DNA from: Charina bottae
Taxonomy: Eukaryota > Chordata > Lepidosauria > Squamata > Charinaidae
Assembly: GCA_023362775.1 (NCBI GenBank)
Contig: JALMGJ010000005.1
Span: 68,097,463-68,161,462, forward strand
Direction of reading: 5' to 3'
DNA: 64,000 bases
Both the position numbers and the translations under genes were made by a program. The notes under the pieces are model-generated. The model was given only the letters and a program-made list of their open reading frames with translations. It was not told the DNA's origin and ran no database searches. Shown here piece by piece: positions 34,783 through 46,500 of the stretch (the stretch's first letter is position 1; each line of letters starts with the position of its first letter).

Positions 34783-34918
34783 TTGTGGGAGCCGTGTTAG
34801 TCTCTAGTGGTAAAAAGTCAGGAGTCTAATAGCACTTTTTCTGACTAACATGTTTTATTAAAATGCGTAAGTAAATGTGTTAGTCGGAAAAGATGCTACT
34901 AGGCTCCTGATTTCTTGC
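34783..34918. mobile_element. Short inverted-repeat fragment, Penelope-like family
   Basis: gggagccgtgttagtctcta opens a fragment of a repeat widely dispersed in reptiles. It contains inverted arms of about 35 nt (34818-34852 and 34876-34910, e.g. tcaggagtctaatagca against tgctactaggctcctga). The assignment to a Penelope-like family is from memory of the family text. Confidence 0.5.
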
Positions 34919-35009
34919 CGGTATTTTCTGAAAGTCAGTAAGTGAGGGGTATACCAAGTATAAAAGGCACACCTGCAACATTCTAATTACTTAAAAGTAT
35001 AGCAGCTTT

Positions 35010-35125
35010 CCCCAAATTGTGTCCTCCAAATGAATTGGGATTACAATACCCATAATCCCCAGTTTATATTGATGTCCTATTACTTATGTAGGACCCATCT
35101 GGGATTAATGCTTGTAGAATTCAAA
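35010..35125. mobile_element. Decayed hAT-type MITE
   Basis: gctttccccaaattgtgtcct and gggattacaatacccataat are eroded arms of the squamate 'tttggactacaactcccat' MITE. Confidence 0.45.
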
Positions 35126-35167
35126 TATGTTTATAATCAGAAAGGTCCTCAGCAGGTCCTAGCCAAG

Positions 35168-35252
35168 CTTGGCTAATCTCAAAGAAGCTAAAGAGGATTA
35201 GACATGGTTAGTACTTGGATAGGAGATCACCAGGAAATACCAGGGTTGTAAG
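35168..35252 (+). pseudogene. 5S rRNA-derived fragment (pseudogene or SINE3 head)
   Basis: cttggctaatctcaaagaag, ctaaagaggattagacatgg and ttagtacttggataggagat follow the 3' two-thirds of 5S rRNA, including the internal control region (ggttagtacttgga). Many mismatches; it is not a functional gene. A 5S-headed SINE is the alternative. Confidence 0.75.
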
Positions 35253-35550
35253 ATAAACTGAGAAGTCAAAGAAACATCCTGGAAGAAAGAATGGCAAATC
35301 AATTCCATATTGATACAATTACATGAACATGTCCATGTGATTACCAGAAGTGAAGCTCAACTTGTGCAAGATTTAATTTTTTATAATATAATATTAAAAC
35401 ATAGTATGTTCTGTGCTTCACTTCTAATAAACCCAGCATTTTTTGCTCCTTACTGTTTTAACATCACCACTATTCTGTCCTTGACCATTCCCATTTTATA
35501 CAGTAAAACTGAATTTGGATTTTTGACTTGCTAAAGGGTACTGATCATAG

Positions 35551-35868
35551 AAGGGGCATGATGGCTCAGTGGTTAAGATGCCAGGCTTGTCAATCGGAAG
35601 GTCAGCGGTTCGAGACCCAAGCGCCACATGACGGAGTGAGCTCCCGCACTCACCCCAGCTCTTGCCAACCTAGCAATTCGAAAGCATGCAAATGCAAGTA
35701 GATTAATAGGTACCACTTCCGTGGGATGGTAACAGCATTCCGTGAGCATCATGCTGGCCACATGACCACGGAAGCATCTTCGGACAGTGCTGGCACTTCG
35801 GCTAAGAAACGGAGATGAGCACCGCCCCCTAGAGTCGGACACGACTGAAAACCTTTACCTTTACCTTT
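35551..35868 (+). mobile_element. tRNA-derived SINE, forward copy with own TSD
   Basis: A 318-bp SINE with a tRNA-like head (ggctcagtggttaagatgc, then a B-box-like ggttcgagacc), a conserved body (cttcggacagtgctggcact) and a (ttaccttt) tail. The 12-bp duplication tactgatcatag lies at 35539-35550 and 35869-35880, marking an independent LINE-driven insertion. High CpG content suggests a relatively young family. Confidence 0.93.
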
Positions 35869-35893
35869 TACTGATCATAGGCTAAATTTGTTA

Positions 35894-36235
35894 AAAAGGT
35901 AAAGGTAAAGGTTCCCCCCGCACATTTTGTGCAGTCGTGTCCGACTCTAGGGGCCGGTGCTCATCTCCGTTTGTTAGCCGAAGAGCCAGCGTTGTCCGAA
36001 GACGCTTCCACGGTCATGTGGCCGGCATGACGCGTGTGGAACGCTGTTACCTACCCACAGAAGTGGTACCTATCCATCTACTTGCATTTGCATGCTTTCG
36101 AATTGCTAGGTTGGCAAGAGCTGGGGCGAGTGCGGGAGCTCACTCCGTCACGCGGGGCTAGGGATTCGAACCTCCGAACTTGCGATCTTCCAACCAACAA
36201 GCCTGGCATCTTACCCACTGAGCCACCACGCCCCC
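35894..36235 (-). mobile_element. tRNA-derived SINE, reverse copy with own TSD
   Basis: The same family in opposite orientation, tail to tail with the previous copy. It is flanked by the perfect 12-bp duplication ctaaatttgtta at 35882-35893 and 36236-36247. The two elements are separated by only 25 bp and form an imperfect inverted repeat of about 0.7 kb in total. Confidence 0.93.
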
Positions 36236-36247
36236 CTAAATTTGTTA

Positions 36248-39200
36248 GTTGTACATAATTGAAAGCACACAGATTTAGCAAAATTCAAGAGCTTATAGAA
36301 TACTATATGCTAAAAATGTCCAATAATATTGTATTCTAATCCTCACTTTCTTTCTAGGTAGCATAATGCTAAATAGAAATTCAGTATTTTACTTCCACCC
36401 AATTTTCCATGCTTTTTCATAGCTATTGTTCTACACTCCGAATGCAGAAAATTTGGGGAGAAGAAATGTAGATTTTAGAATATTAGCATGTGATTTGATT
36501 TGCTTACTCCGCACCTGACAAAAGATTCTAGTATAATGTCTTGATTAATGTGCTTCAACTACCCTGTTATTCAAAGTTTATGAATGGTCTTCTCCCTACA
36601 TTCCCCATCTTAGAAGTTTTTTTTTTAATAAGGTTTTTTTCAAAAATTATTCTAATGTAAAAGTAGTCTGACTTCATCCTTATTATCTGTGTGGGCCACT
36701 AGTCCCTGTAGTTTACCAATGTGTGCTAAATGTACTGGGAAAAATATTTGGTGTCTCTTCAGAATTCAGGCATAACTAATCTGGGTAACATGATTGTGAG
36801 GGCCTACTTTTCTTGTGGATACTCTTTGCTGAATAAGATTAAGCCCTACCTGGGCCAGCATTCTTTGTAGTGATCCTAGCAACTAGCAGATAGTAGGTGG
36901 TCTAATAGAAATAATTGATCCATTATCCCACTCACTCTATCAAATAGCATGCAGTTATGTACATTCATTAATAAACTTCAAGGGGAATGAATTAGTTTTT
37001 GATGTGGGATTTATTTCCATCTCTTTACATTATGTTGTGGTGTTCCAATGGAACATTTGTGTATTATTGTGATTTGCTGTGTGTTTTCTTTTAATGTTGT
37101 CGGGCTTTGGAATGCTTCCACAAATGTCTTGGCAAAATGTAAGGAAACTGTCCAGTTGCAATAGCACTAATTGTAGGTCAAATATGTCATGGCAGTATAT
37201 CATTGCAATGTGACACTGCCAAAACCAGACTTGGCTCTCCTGCCTTTCAGAAAAGAAAAACTTCAGTTTTAGGTGGCACTATCACTGTGGGTTTGCATTC
37301 ACATAGATTGCTCATTTTGAGAAAGCAGCCAGCCGCAGATCCGGACCTCCGTAGTGAAACGGTGGGCTGCCCAGCACAAAAGGGGAGTTCTGTAAGAGCA
37401 GTGAATAATGGGAAACCCCTTTCATCAGGACTGCTAACCTTTTGGCAGCCACCAGCAAACTCTATTCTCATCTGCTGATCAGGGAGGACAATACACTGAA
37501 GCTCACTTTGAATGAATGCTACCACCAACAGTGCCCCCATTCAGAGGGTTTTGGGAACCATCTTGGACTATTGTCTGTCATCACTCCTTCAGACAGTAGG
37601 AAAGGGGAAAGTAAGAGCATCTATAGGAAAGAAAGTAGGTCTTTTCTTGCCTTTTAATCTCCCTTTAAAGATTCATAGATCTACATTTCCAGCTGAGGTA
37701 CAGGAGCTATGCAGTGGCAGATAAAGACAGAAGAGAGAAGTTTCCAGCTGGGCCTTTAAATCCCCTTATCTGCATGCCCTAATGATGCAGATTTAATGCT
37801 GTTAAAACCAGAGGCTGATAAGTCTTTTCCTCCATAGCCTTTAAACTACTAAAGAGCATTTAAGAGCAATGCAGTTCAAGTTTCAGGAACAATACTAAAA
37901 AGGAAAAGAGTTTAATGAGCTAAACCCTCACTGAATGAAACTGAAATGTCTTTTCACATTTGATCTAAGTCGCTGTGGGAGTAAGTGAAACAGTTCCATC
38001 TGCTGGATGCATCTTGGCCAGTGTGAACCCCAGTTAATTATGTCTGTTATGCAAGATTGAACTGACCATCATAGACTGTGTTCTGTCTTAATTATTTGGG
38101 AAAACAAAGTAAATTGAGGGCTCTGTGTTTTTTTAAAAAAGAGTTTGAGTATAAAGAAAAAAATGCATATCCAAAAGTAGTATATAGTTCTGCAGCATTG
38201 TAGTTAAATAAAACAATATTGAAAAAAATAAAAATTATCAGAGGAAAAATGAAGCAAATCTATAGCATGCTTTGATTATTATTAAAGTTGTTATGAAATT
38301 GTTTTCTTAGCTGTTCATTAATGGCATACAGATTTTTTTAAGGATAACGTTGTTGAAGTTTTGTCAGATTTAGAGCCATTTCAGTGATTTATAACAGGAA
38401 TTGCTTTGAGGCCAGTAGCTTCCCATGGAAACCATTTGTGTTAGAAACCCCATATTTAACGTTCCTAATAAATATTTAATTGATAAATCTTGTGCCTTTG
38501 GAAATAGAACAATCACTCTCTAACTAAAGTTGCATAGATACTGCTTATGAAGCAGATCTATATTCAGAGAGAGAGGAGAAATTCAAGAAATATTTAAAAT
38601 AACATAAGGAATTGAATAATAGTGTCTTCAGTGAAAAATACAGTAATAGTATGGAGGAGGAATAATTAGGCAGAGCTGTGCTTACTATGCCAGTTCTAAA
38701 ATCAAAATTTATCCAGATATTCTCCCTTCTGCCACCCCCTCAAACATGACAGACGTCTTCTGTTGTCTCCTCAAAACATAGCTTGGCCTAGTGGAACAGA
38801 AACATTTTTTTACATTACAACTGTGAAATCTTGGCATAAAGCCCCCTTTTGTGACCCTCATTATTTTCTCACAAATATAGTCCATTGTCACATAGCTGAA
38901 GTTAATTTGATCAACATTGGGACATTTAACTTTTATGTTCAGTCAAAGGAGCTGTTTCATGCTCATTTTGAGTATTCAAAAGAAATGATGGCCAGAAAAA
39001 TAATGTTACTATTAACAATTCAAAGCAATTAGTTTTCCCAGGGTGAGGCAATGTGATGCACAGCCTGCACAGAGCAACGCTTTGTCGTTTTATAGATGCT
39101 CATCAGTCAGCTGTCACATCTTCTCAAAGACCTCTCCACTCCAAAGGTTTCTCTTTGGGCTTTTCCCAGAACTAGCCAGTGAATGAGCTGAAGAAAAGCC

Positions 39201-39478
39201 ACTCCGTTTCTAGGCAGAGGCAAACCTTGTGTGAATGATCCAGGCCGCTGGAATAATCTGAGGACCTGGAGTGTTTGTAAACACTAGTTTACTCTTGTTA
39301 TTTAAATGTATATTTTTCCAACAATAGAACACTGTTGCTTTTCACAGGGATTATAAAAGACAACTGGGTACATTTTAATTTTCAACCAACTGAATCTACA
39401 ACTATTGTGAACATTAAGATATATATCTATATCACTGGACCTAACTCTCTTATTTTTACAGTGCGATCTTGTACTAAA

Positions 39479-39480
<2 letters not shown>
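36248..39480 (+). other. Large INPP5A intron, part without recognised elements
   Basis: No supported gene. 37200-37560 is GC-richer than its surroundings but reads as no known element. 37740-38100 is non-repetitive and could be a conserved noncoding element. Confidence 0.4.

Positions 39481-39509
<29 letters not shown>
39481..39509. repeat. (GT)n microsatellite
   Basis: About 14 uninterrupted GT units. Confidence 0.95.
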
Positions 39510-39512
<3 letters not shown>

Positions 39513-39741
39513 GGTGCATTTGTGTCTGTGCTGTGGGGGAAGATGGATGATGACTTCCAGACTCTCAACCAATGTTCCCTCTAATTTCTGACATGGCTTG
39601 TGTGGAAAATATTGTCTTGTGCAGCTTTTCCCAAACCAGGTACAAATTTGTGTGCCACAATAAGAGTATACAAGTAAATTGCAAATACATGTAATAGTGA
39701 TGTGTTAAAATCTTTACATATTTCTTAAAGTATAGAAACTA

Positions 39742-39952
39742 GAAAATATAAAAATTGTTCCAAGTCATTTTTGACTCCTAGCAACTCTCCCCTGCAGTAT
39801 TCAGAAATAGTTTGCCATTGCTTTCTTCCTAAAGCTGAGAGAGAATGAACGGCCCAAGGTCATTTAGGCTGGCTTCGTGCCTAAGGCAGGACTGAAATTC
39901 ACATTCTCCTGGTTTCGGGTCTGGCTCCTAAACCACTACATCAAATTGGCTG
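39742..39952 (-). mobile_element. MIR-like tRNA-derived SINE (reverse, long form)
   Basis: ttgccattgctttcttccta, cggcccaaggtcatttaggc and aaccactacatcaaattgg: a diverged reverse copy of the form with the extended 3' body also seen at 55010-55233. Confidence 0.75.
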
Positions 39953-40292
39953 TACATATACATGCTTACAGATTAGAATGTAAACTCACTAGTCACCGAT
40001 AACTGATAATTGCAATCAATAATTTGTAAGCAACCTTTTTTGGAGGGAGGAAAGAAATGAATTAAGTCTTTTTTGGAGGGAGGAGGGAAATGAATTGAAC
40101 CATTTTTGGAGGGAGGCGCTTCTTCGTATGCTGGAGGATTTTCACGGCATTATTATATTTTCTTCAACGAACATAGAATTTCTGGGATTATTTAACACCA
40201 AACAGATTTTCTGCAATGCAACCCAAGTTGATAGCTATCAAACTGTCTACTTTTCGAAGTTGCTATGACTCAAGGCCTATTCAAACATTTCT

Positions 40293-41615
40293 CTTTTTTT
40301 ATATTATTTATTAAGAATTTTAATTACAATAGTAAAAACTAATACAAACTAAACTTAGAGAAAGAGAAGATAATGGAAAGAAAGAATAAAAAGTGTAGGA
40401 AAAAAAAGAAGAAAAAGAAAAAATTAATGAAGAAAAAGAAAAGAAATATATAAAGAAGTTACTTCCAACCTTCATCACAAGTATAAACAAATTTAATAAC
40501 TCTTCACCCCATATAAGGTTAAACAGATATCTCTTCATCCCATATCCCATCCCTTATCTATAAGTAAATCCATAAAACATCAAATTTTCAATCCTGGTGT
40601 CAGCAGAAAGTCCATAAAGGGTTGCCAGACCATTGCAAAAAAAAAAAAAAGTCTTATTTTAACCTTGATCAAATAAACCAACTTTATATTCCTTCCTTTT
40701 ACTTCTAATGGTCTTAATCTTAATTCAATCAAATATTGTCATAGGATTTGATTTCTCTTCAATTCTTTATCCATACTCTATCCATAGAAGCAGACATCAT
40801 TACTGACAGTGTTGATATTGTCGTTACTAGCTTCTGGCTCCATTCTTCAAAGATCTCCTTTAATATTTCCGATGTTATAACGTTTTGTGTCATTTTGTCA
40901 GTCCCAGTATTAACTGACATCAAGAACAGGCTTGTATTTTTTTTTCTTCTGCTTAAAATCTTTAGTCCCCTCTAGTGTCCAGTTTCTAAAATCATCACTT
41001 ATCTTTTGTTATGACTTGAAATACCCAGGACAGGAAAATAAGTCTGTTTCCCATGAGAAGTTGTTTATTTTTTACAGTTAATTCCATAATATTATAGTAA
41101 AAGTCAATGTTCCAAATTTATCTGGACCCTTAATCCATTTATAACTTTCTGAGATCAAAATCTTATTTAGCTTTTTGCTGTTTATTTCAAATTCTTTAAG
41201 TTCTTAAGCTTATAATTAATTTTTCTTTTGTTCAGAGTTGAAGATAAACTCACCCGATGAAGACTTTTCAAAATTGTCCGAAGGTTTCTAATAGCTTTAC
41301 AATGGTTAATAGGCAATTTCCGAAAGTGATTAAAAAGTGATGTTTGCGAACTTAGTGTGCTTGAAAAGGCTCCGCCATGGTTGTGAGCAAGATGGCTGAT
41401 CCCATTGTCTCACAGCACTCAAACCAGTGGAAAACTGCTGTCCTGCAGTCTCGTGAGGAGCAACCGTCTGGCGCACATGTGGGCAATTTCCCATCCTTTC
41501 CTTATCTGGAGAGGTTCCAAGAAACCAGTGTACTCACCAATTCCTTGGCCTTTGCTGCAGTTGTTGGCTCCACTTTCGCAGTGCCATCTTCAGTTTGCCT
41601 TACCTCCCCCGGAAG
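40293..41615 (-). mobile_element. Internally deleted L1 element with 23-bp TSD
   Basis: A 1.32-kb antisense insertion flanked by direct repeats at 40270-40292 and 41616-41638 (tcaaggcctattca...catttct, 21 of 23 bases identical). On the - strand it runs from a GC-richer 5' UTR-like region with ATGs, through an AT-rich part with a 53-codon frame starting at 40920 (MSVNTGTDKMTQNVITSEIL, an ORF1-N-terminus-like sequence). It ends at the T-rich (poly-A complement) end at 40293. ORF2 is absent. It looks like a non-autonomous L1 derivative mobilised by a full L1. Confidence 0.8.
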
Positions 41616-41844
41616 TCAAGGCCTATTCAGGCATTTCTTGTGTGAAAGTCCTTCCTGTGTTGAAATAGGAGCTGGAACAGATATTTAGCTTTTACCTCAA
41701 CGTTACTTTCTCTCATTTCTAACATCCATATGTTGAACACAATTGTTTACAAAGAAAATGTAATATGAAAGCATCTGCTTGTATATTTGACATGACCACA
41801 TGGTTGCAGACATATCAATCATACAGAAGCCCAAATATGAGCTG

Positions 41845-41857
<13 letters not shown>

Positions 41858-41879
<22 letters not shown>

Positions 41880-42035
41880 GTATTTATTTATTTATTTATT
41901 TATTTATTAGATGTACATGCTTTTTTTTTTTTACAACCCAAGGCAGCATACATAATGTTCTATTCTCCTGTTTTCCCCAGAAAAATAACCCTGTGAGTTG
42001 ACTGGCCCAAAATCACTATGCTTAAGGGAGGTCTG
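41858..42035 (-). mobile_element. (CTTG)n/(TTTA)n simple repeat joined to a decayed SINE
   Basis: Six CTTG units then (ttta)n at 41858-41910, followed by ccaaggcagcatacataatg and ataaccctgtgagttgactgg, a reverse-orientation MIR-like SINE body. Confidence 0.65.
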
Positions 42036-43225
42036 TTAGAATGACAACAATAGGAATGAAAACACAATTTTGCTCTTACTTGAATGTAGTGAGACTCTGT
42101 GAAGGAGAAGAGAACAGGGATTACCTGTCCTATCTCTTTAAAATAGAAAACCATTTTTGCATAATTTATAAAATTGAAGATTATTGCTTTTTTTATGAGT
42201 TCACCTTGAACTGGAGATTCAGCATGGATTTCACCACATTGCAAATTAGTAGAGTTATGGATAATAAAGAACCACACAATCCAAAGATTCCAGATCTAGC
42301 CTATCTAGTTACTGGATATAGCTGCTTGTCTGTTATACAGATGTTTTCCTTTAAATCTAGTGCTTCTTGCAAACCTATGAACTGTCTATGTGTTGTAGTA
42401 CAAGAATTCTATTACTGGGAAACAATTCACATTTATAGCAGCTTTGCCCATTACAATAGGAGTAGTGCTTTATTGTAGCAGAATTGACAAGTACTTATAT
42501 CATTATACGTATCTAACGTTGCATTAGTTAAATGTCAGTGTCAGATAAGATCATGGTTTTGTCAATAGAGGGGAAAAACCATTCTGACTAAAGAAAGCCA
42601 TTTTTCCAGCTCTAAAAATTGATTTTTATAGCTCTTGTAATCCTTTCCCTAAATTAAATATATATTATTGATGTGGTCTTTCTTGCCATCTTAATATCTG
42701 CTGACATGATAATTGATTTTGAAAATATTGCTTTTTTGGTGTTGTTCACGGGGCTCTATAATGAAATTAAAAGTGAACTCACATATTAGTTAAATGATCC
42801 TGGCAAATGCCCTAAGTAATAAGATGATTACCTAAGACTCTTGACAACACCTTTTATCTTGTTGTTTGCTGCCTGACATTTTGAAATGTTTTTGTGTTAT
42901 TAATAGGTTTTGGCTATTATATCAAAAAGCAAAAAGGTTCAAGAATATGATAAAGTTAAGCTTTTTAATGTCAGCATTACAGCATTTCAAGCATGCCGGT
43001 GAAAGCACTTACATTAGGCCTTTTTTGGTTACTCTTAGACTGACACCATTTAATTTTTTCCATAAAGCAAAAATTGTTACAAAACTGTCTCAAGATAAGT
43101 TATGGAGGGCATATTTAGCAACAAGTAGAATTGTTCAAAAGGGACAAATGGCATTACTTGTTAAGAGAATATTCTAAGATTAAGGAGTATCAGAAGAGTT
43201 TTTATCTAATCCAGCCTCCTGTTTC
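42036..43225 (+). other. Large intron, no recognised element
   Basis: AT-rich. A 103-codon open frame at 42866-43177 has no recognisable relative and is probably chance or a decayed LINE. Confidence 0.4.
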
Positions 43226-43233
43226 CCTTAGAG

Positions 43234-43579
43234 CATAGCTTTCCAAACTGTGTGTCGTGACACAGTACTGTGTCGCCTGCGGGGCCCAGGTGTGTTGCGT
43301 GAAAACCCGGAAGTGCTGATGGCGCGCCGCCGGGCCATCAGCGCTTCCGGGTTTTCGCGCGGCACACCAGGACACTGCTGCCGCCACCGCTTCAGCACGC
43401 AAAAACCCAAAAGTGGCGGTGGCGCGCGAAAACCCGAAAGCGGCGCCGCTGCCGCGCGTAAAAACCCAGAAGTGCCACCGCAGAAGTGCTTCTGGGTTTT
43501 CGCACGCCGCCACAGCGCTTCCAGGTTTTCGCGCGCAACCGTTGGTGTGTCGCCAACGGGAAAAGTTTGGAAAGCCCTG
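43234..43579. mobile_element. GC-rich hAT MITE (family A), 346 bp
   Basis: Termini CATAGCTTTCCAAACTG and, from the other end, CAGGGCTTTCCAAACTT. Target repeats ccttagag / ccttagta (6 of 8). The interior is CpG-rich and made of alternating direct and inverted copies of an 'aaaacccggaagtg' / 'cgcttccgggtttt' motif. Confidence 0.88.
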
Positions 43580-46500
43580 CCTTAGTAGTTGGCTAATGGT
43601 AACTAGCTACTATTTTCCTCTCTTCAAGTAGTAAAGATATGTGGTTTGCTTTAATTGGTGTTGATCCAGTATAATCTGCCAATTGTTATGTATTCTATTA
43701 ATATGTATCTCTTTATGATCTCTGAATTTAAGAATGTTCAAGAAGGAAGCCATGCCATATTGCAAACCCACTGCACTAATAAATAAATGAAGACTTTATA
43801 TGTGTGCTTATGTGTTTATGTTTATGTTTTATTTTTTTCAGTTTTTAATAACCAACATCCAAAGGGGTGTTTGAGTTCACACAAGAGACTCGCTCTAGCC
43901 CACTGGGGTCAAATCAAATGAAATCCATTTTTTGTAATACAATTAAAAAATCAGCATTAGCCCACTGAGATTTCAATGCTTTTTCTGATTTTAATAGTTA
44001 GACTACATACCATATTCCCACTGATTTTGCAGGTTCCTTTAGCTTCAGAGCAGTCTGACATAAAATATGAATTTTCAAAATTGTTTTGAAATTTTTTCAA
44101 TTCCAAATGTATTCACAAAATTAAAGCTTCCTCCATTTTTTGGCAAACAAACAAAGCTCAGGCTAGAGGGAGGGATGTTCATAATTGTCCCATCATAACA
44201 GTGCAGCTTTCTAGTGCCCAAAACTTTAAAAATGGTAGAACTTCCCAAGAGATTCCTGTAACCATTGAAGAATCTAATATAATCAGTAATATAATATTTC
44301 ATTTCCCCTTTATCCATTTGTCAGGGAAAGTACTGTCCTTCTTTATAGTCAAGATGCTTCAATAAACAATTGTTGGGTGTAAATCAAATATAAGATGTAA
44401 ACTCTTCTATACAGTCACCTTTCTATGACCTTGTTTCAAAACTTCTCTGGGCCCCTTTCTTGATGCTGTGGCCATTGGAGATTCAACATCCTACATGAAT
44501 GAAAATACCCCTATTGTTTATATTTAGTAAAACTGCTTCTTAACAGCCTGATACAGATATATGATATGAAATGGCAGTTCTTGCATGCAACAACATTATT
44601 TTTATTATATTCAAATTTATATAATCCATTGGATGTTTAGATTAACTTTTAAGTAGAGCAAGTCCTTCCACACAAAAATGAACACCATAACAATGCAGTC
44701 AATTTATACTGGTGCTTGGTCGGCATTCGGTGCAACAGTATTTAATGTTTTAAAATTATTTCCATTGTTTCCTTTTTAAAAACAAATCTGATCTATATAT
44801 TCATGCCATGCTGCAAAGACAACTATATAGACATCAAGTTAGTTTTATATTGGCTGCCTTAATAAACTCAGTAAGCTGCTTTACTAAACTCTGCCAATTT
44901 AAAGAGCAAAAAGTGATCTTCAAAATGCTTAAAATATGTATTTAACTCTGTTTTGAAGAGATTTTTAAAAATCTACTCAATGCCATTCCTGAACTTAGCA
45001 CTCTATATTAACATTGTTTGGATTTCATATTTAATTATTGCTCCAATTAATTTGTCCTGTGCCCTTACTAATTTCTTTCATTGTTAGTGTCAAATAGTCT
45101 GCTTTCATTAGCATTCAAGGCACATACATGCCAGTGCTGAAAAATATGGAAAAATAAACAAGATTACTCTAATATTAATTTTTCAAAGTACCAAAAAAAA
45201 AGTTTTTATGTATAGAATTATTTTGTCTTCTAAATTGTTTCTTCCCTAGCAATACTAAAATGTTCTTCCTGATTTTCTTCATTCATTTCGTTGGACCAGG
45301 GTTGAGATTTTGTTTTTTGTTCACAAAAGAGAGAGAGGGAGGGAGAGAAAGTGGGTGAAGAACCTTCCTTTCAGTGGTGTCAAATCAGGATGAATCGGCC
45401 AAGGGAAGCATGTTTATAGACTGTGTAAAGAACTTTGTCTTTGTGTGGGAATGTTGGTGACACTGTTACTGTTTGCCTGAATGAACTGTGATGACGTGGC
45501 TAATAAGGTGTCCCGCTGAGCACCACAGCGGGCCTTTCTCAGACCTCCCACTTAACTCTATTCAACTCCAGCTCAGTGTAGCTAATTTTTCCCATTCCTT
45601 CAATTCTTTTAGCCCCCTTACAAACAGAAAAGTCAACTTTTCACACCGAAGGCAAGATAAGTGCTTCAGGAAATAATCTTGTAAACAGAGTGTTACCTTC
45701 TGACCTGCAGCTGATACCTTGGCTTGGGACAAAAAACACTGGCCTATTGCATTAGACATGGCTATTAAAGGAATAATGCAGCTGATCCTTCTTACAAAGT
45801 ACCCTGAGAAATGGTTTAGCTAGATCATGTTCCTCTTGTCACATTGAATCATGTTCACCAGCTCCCAACATGCATGCACACCCACACTCACAAAATCACT
45901 GATATGTATTTCCTCTCCCCTGCACACAACATCCTCATCTCCAGACCATCTAACTAGCAATAAATGAGAGGATAAATAGTAAAAGTCAGTTATATAGCTC
46001 TTGTCTTATTAACCACTTTGAACCCTGAGTGAAGTAGAGGATACTAAAATTAATTAATTAATTAGAGGCCCTGGGGGGGGGAATCCACCTCTTAGCCAGT
46101 TTGCTGCAGTTCTCAATTTCATCTATGGAATACACTTTAATTACGTTTTAAATTTTCACTTTAAATATGAAGGAGTACCTCAAAAGTACCTTATAATTTT
46201 CAAAACTGAATAATACAAAGTTATACTAAATTCATAGTTCAGGGTTCAGATGCTAGACACATTGCCTAGGAAAGAACGTTCATTGGATATAGTATGTTAA
46301 TTTCAAGATAGTCATATAGTTTGCTGTAAGTACCATAGGCCGCGTCTAATGTTTGTCCAAATATATTACACAGCATTTGTAAATACAGTATATTCATGAT
46401 GCTTTTCCTGTTAAATAAGCACATTTCTTCACATATTTTCAAGGATTTTAAAGAGGGCTGTCATCAAACCCAATATTTAATTTAAAGGGGATTTTTCCTG

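Noticed and set aside
35551..35620. Functional tRNA gene
   Set aside because: The A/B-box-like head cannot be folded into a complete cloverleaf by eye and continues directly into a SINE body with TSDs.
42866..43177. 103-codon frame that might be a LINE or host gene piece
   Set aside because: No motif recognised and no supporting neighbour; kept only as a note.
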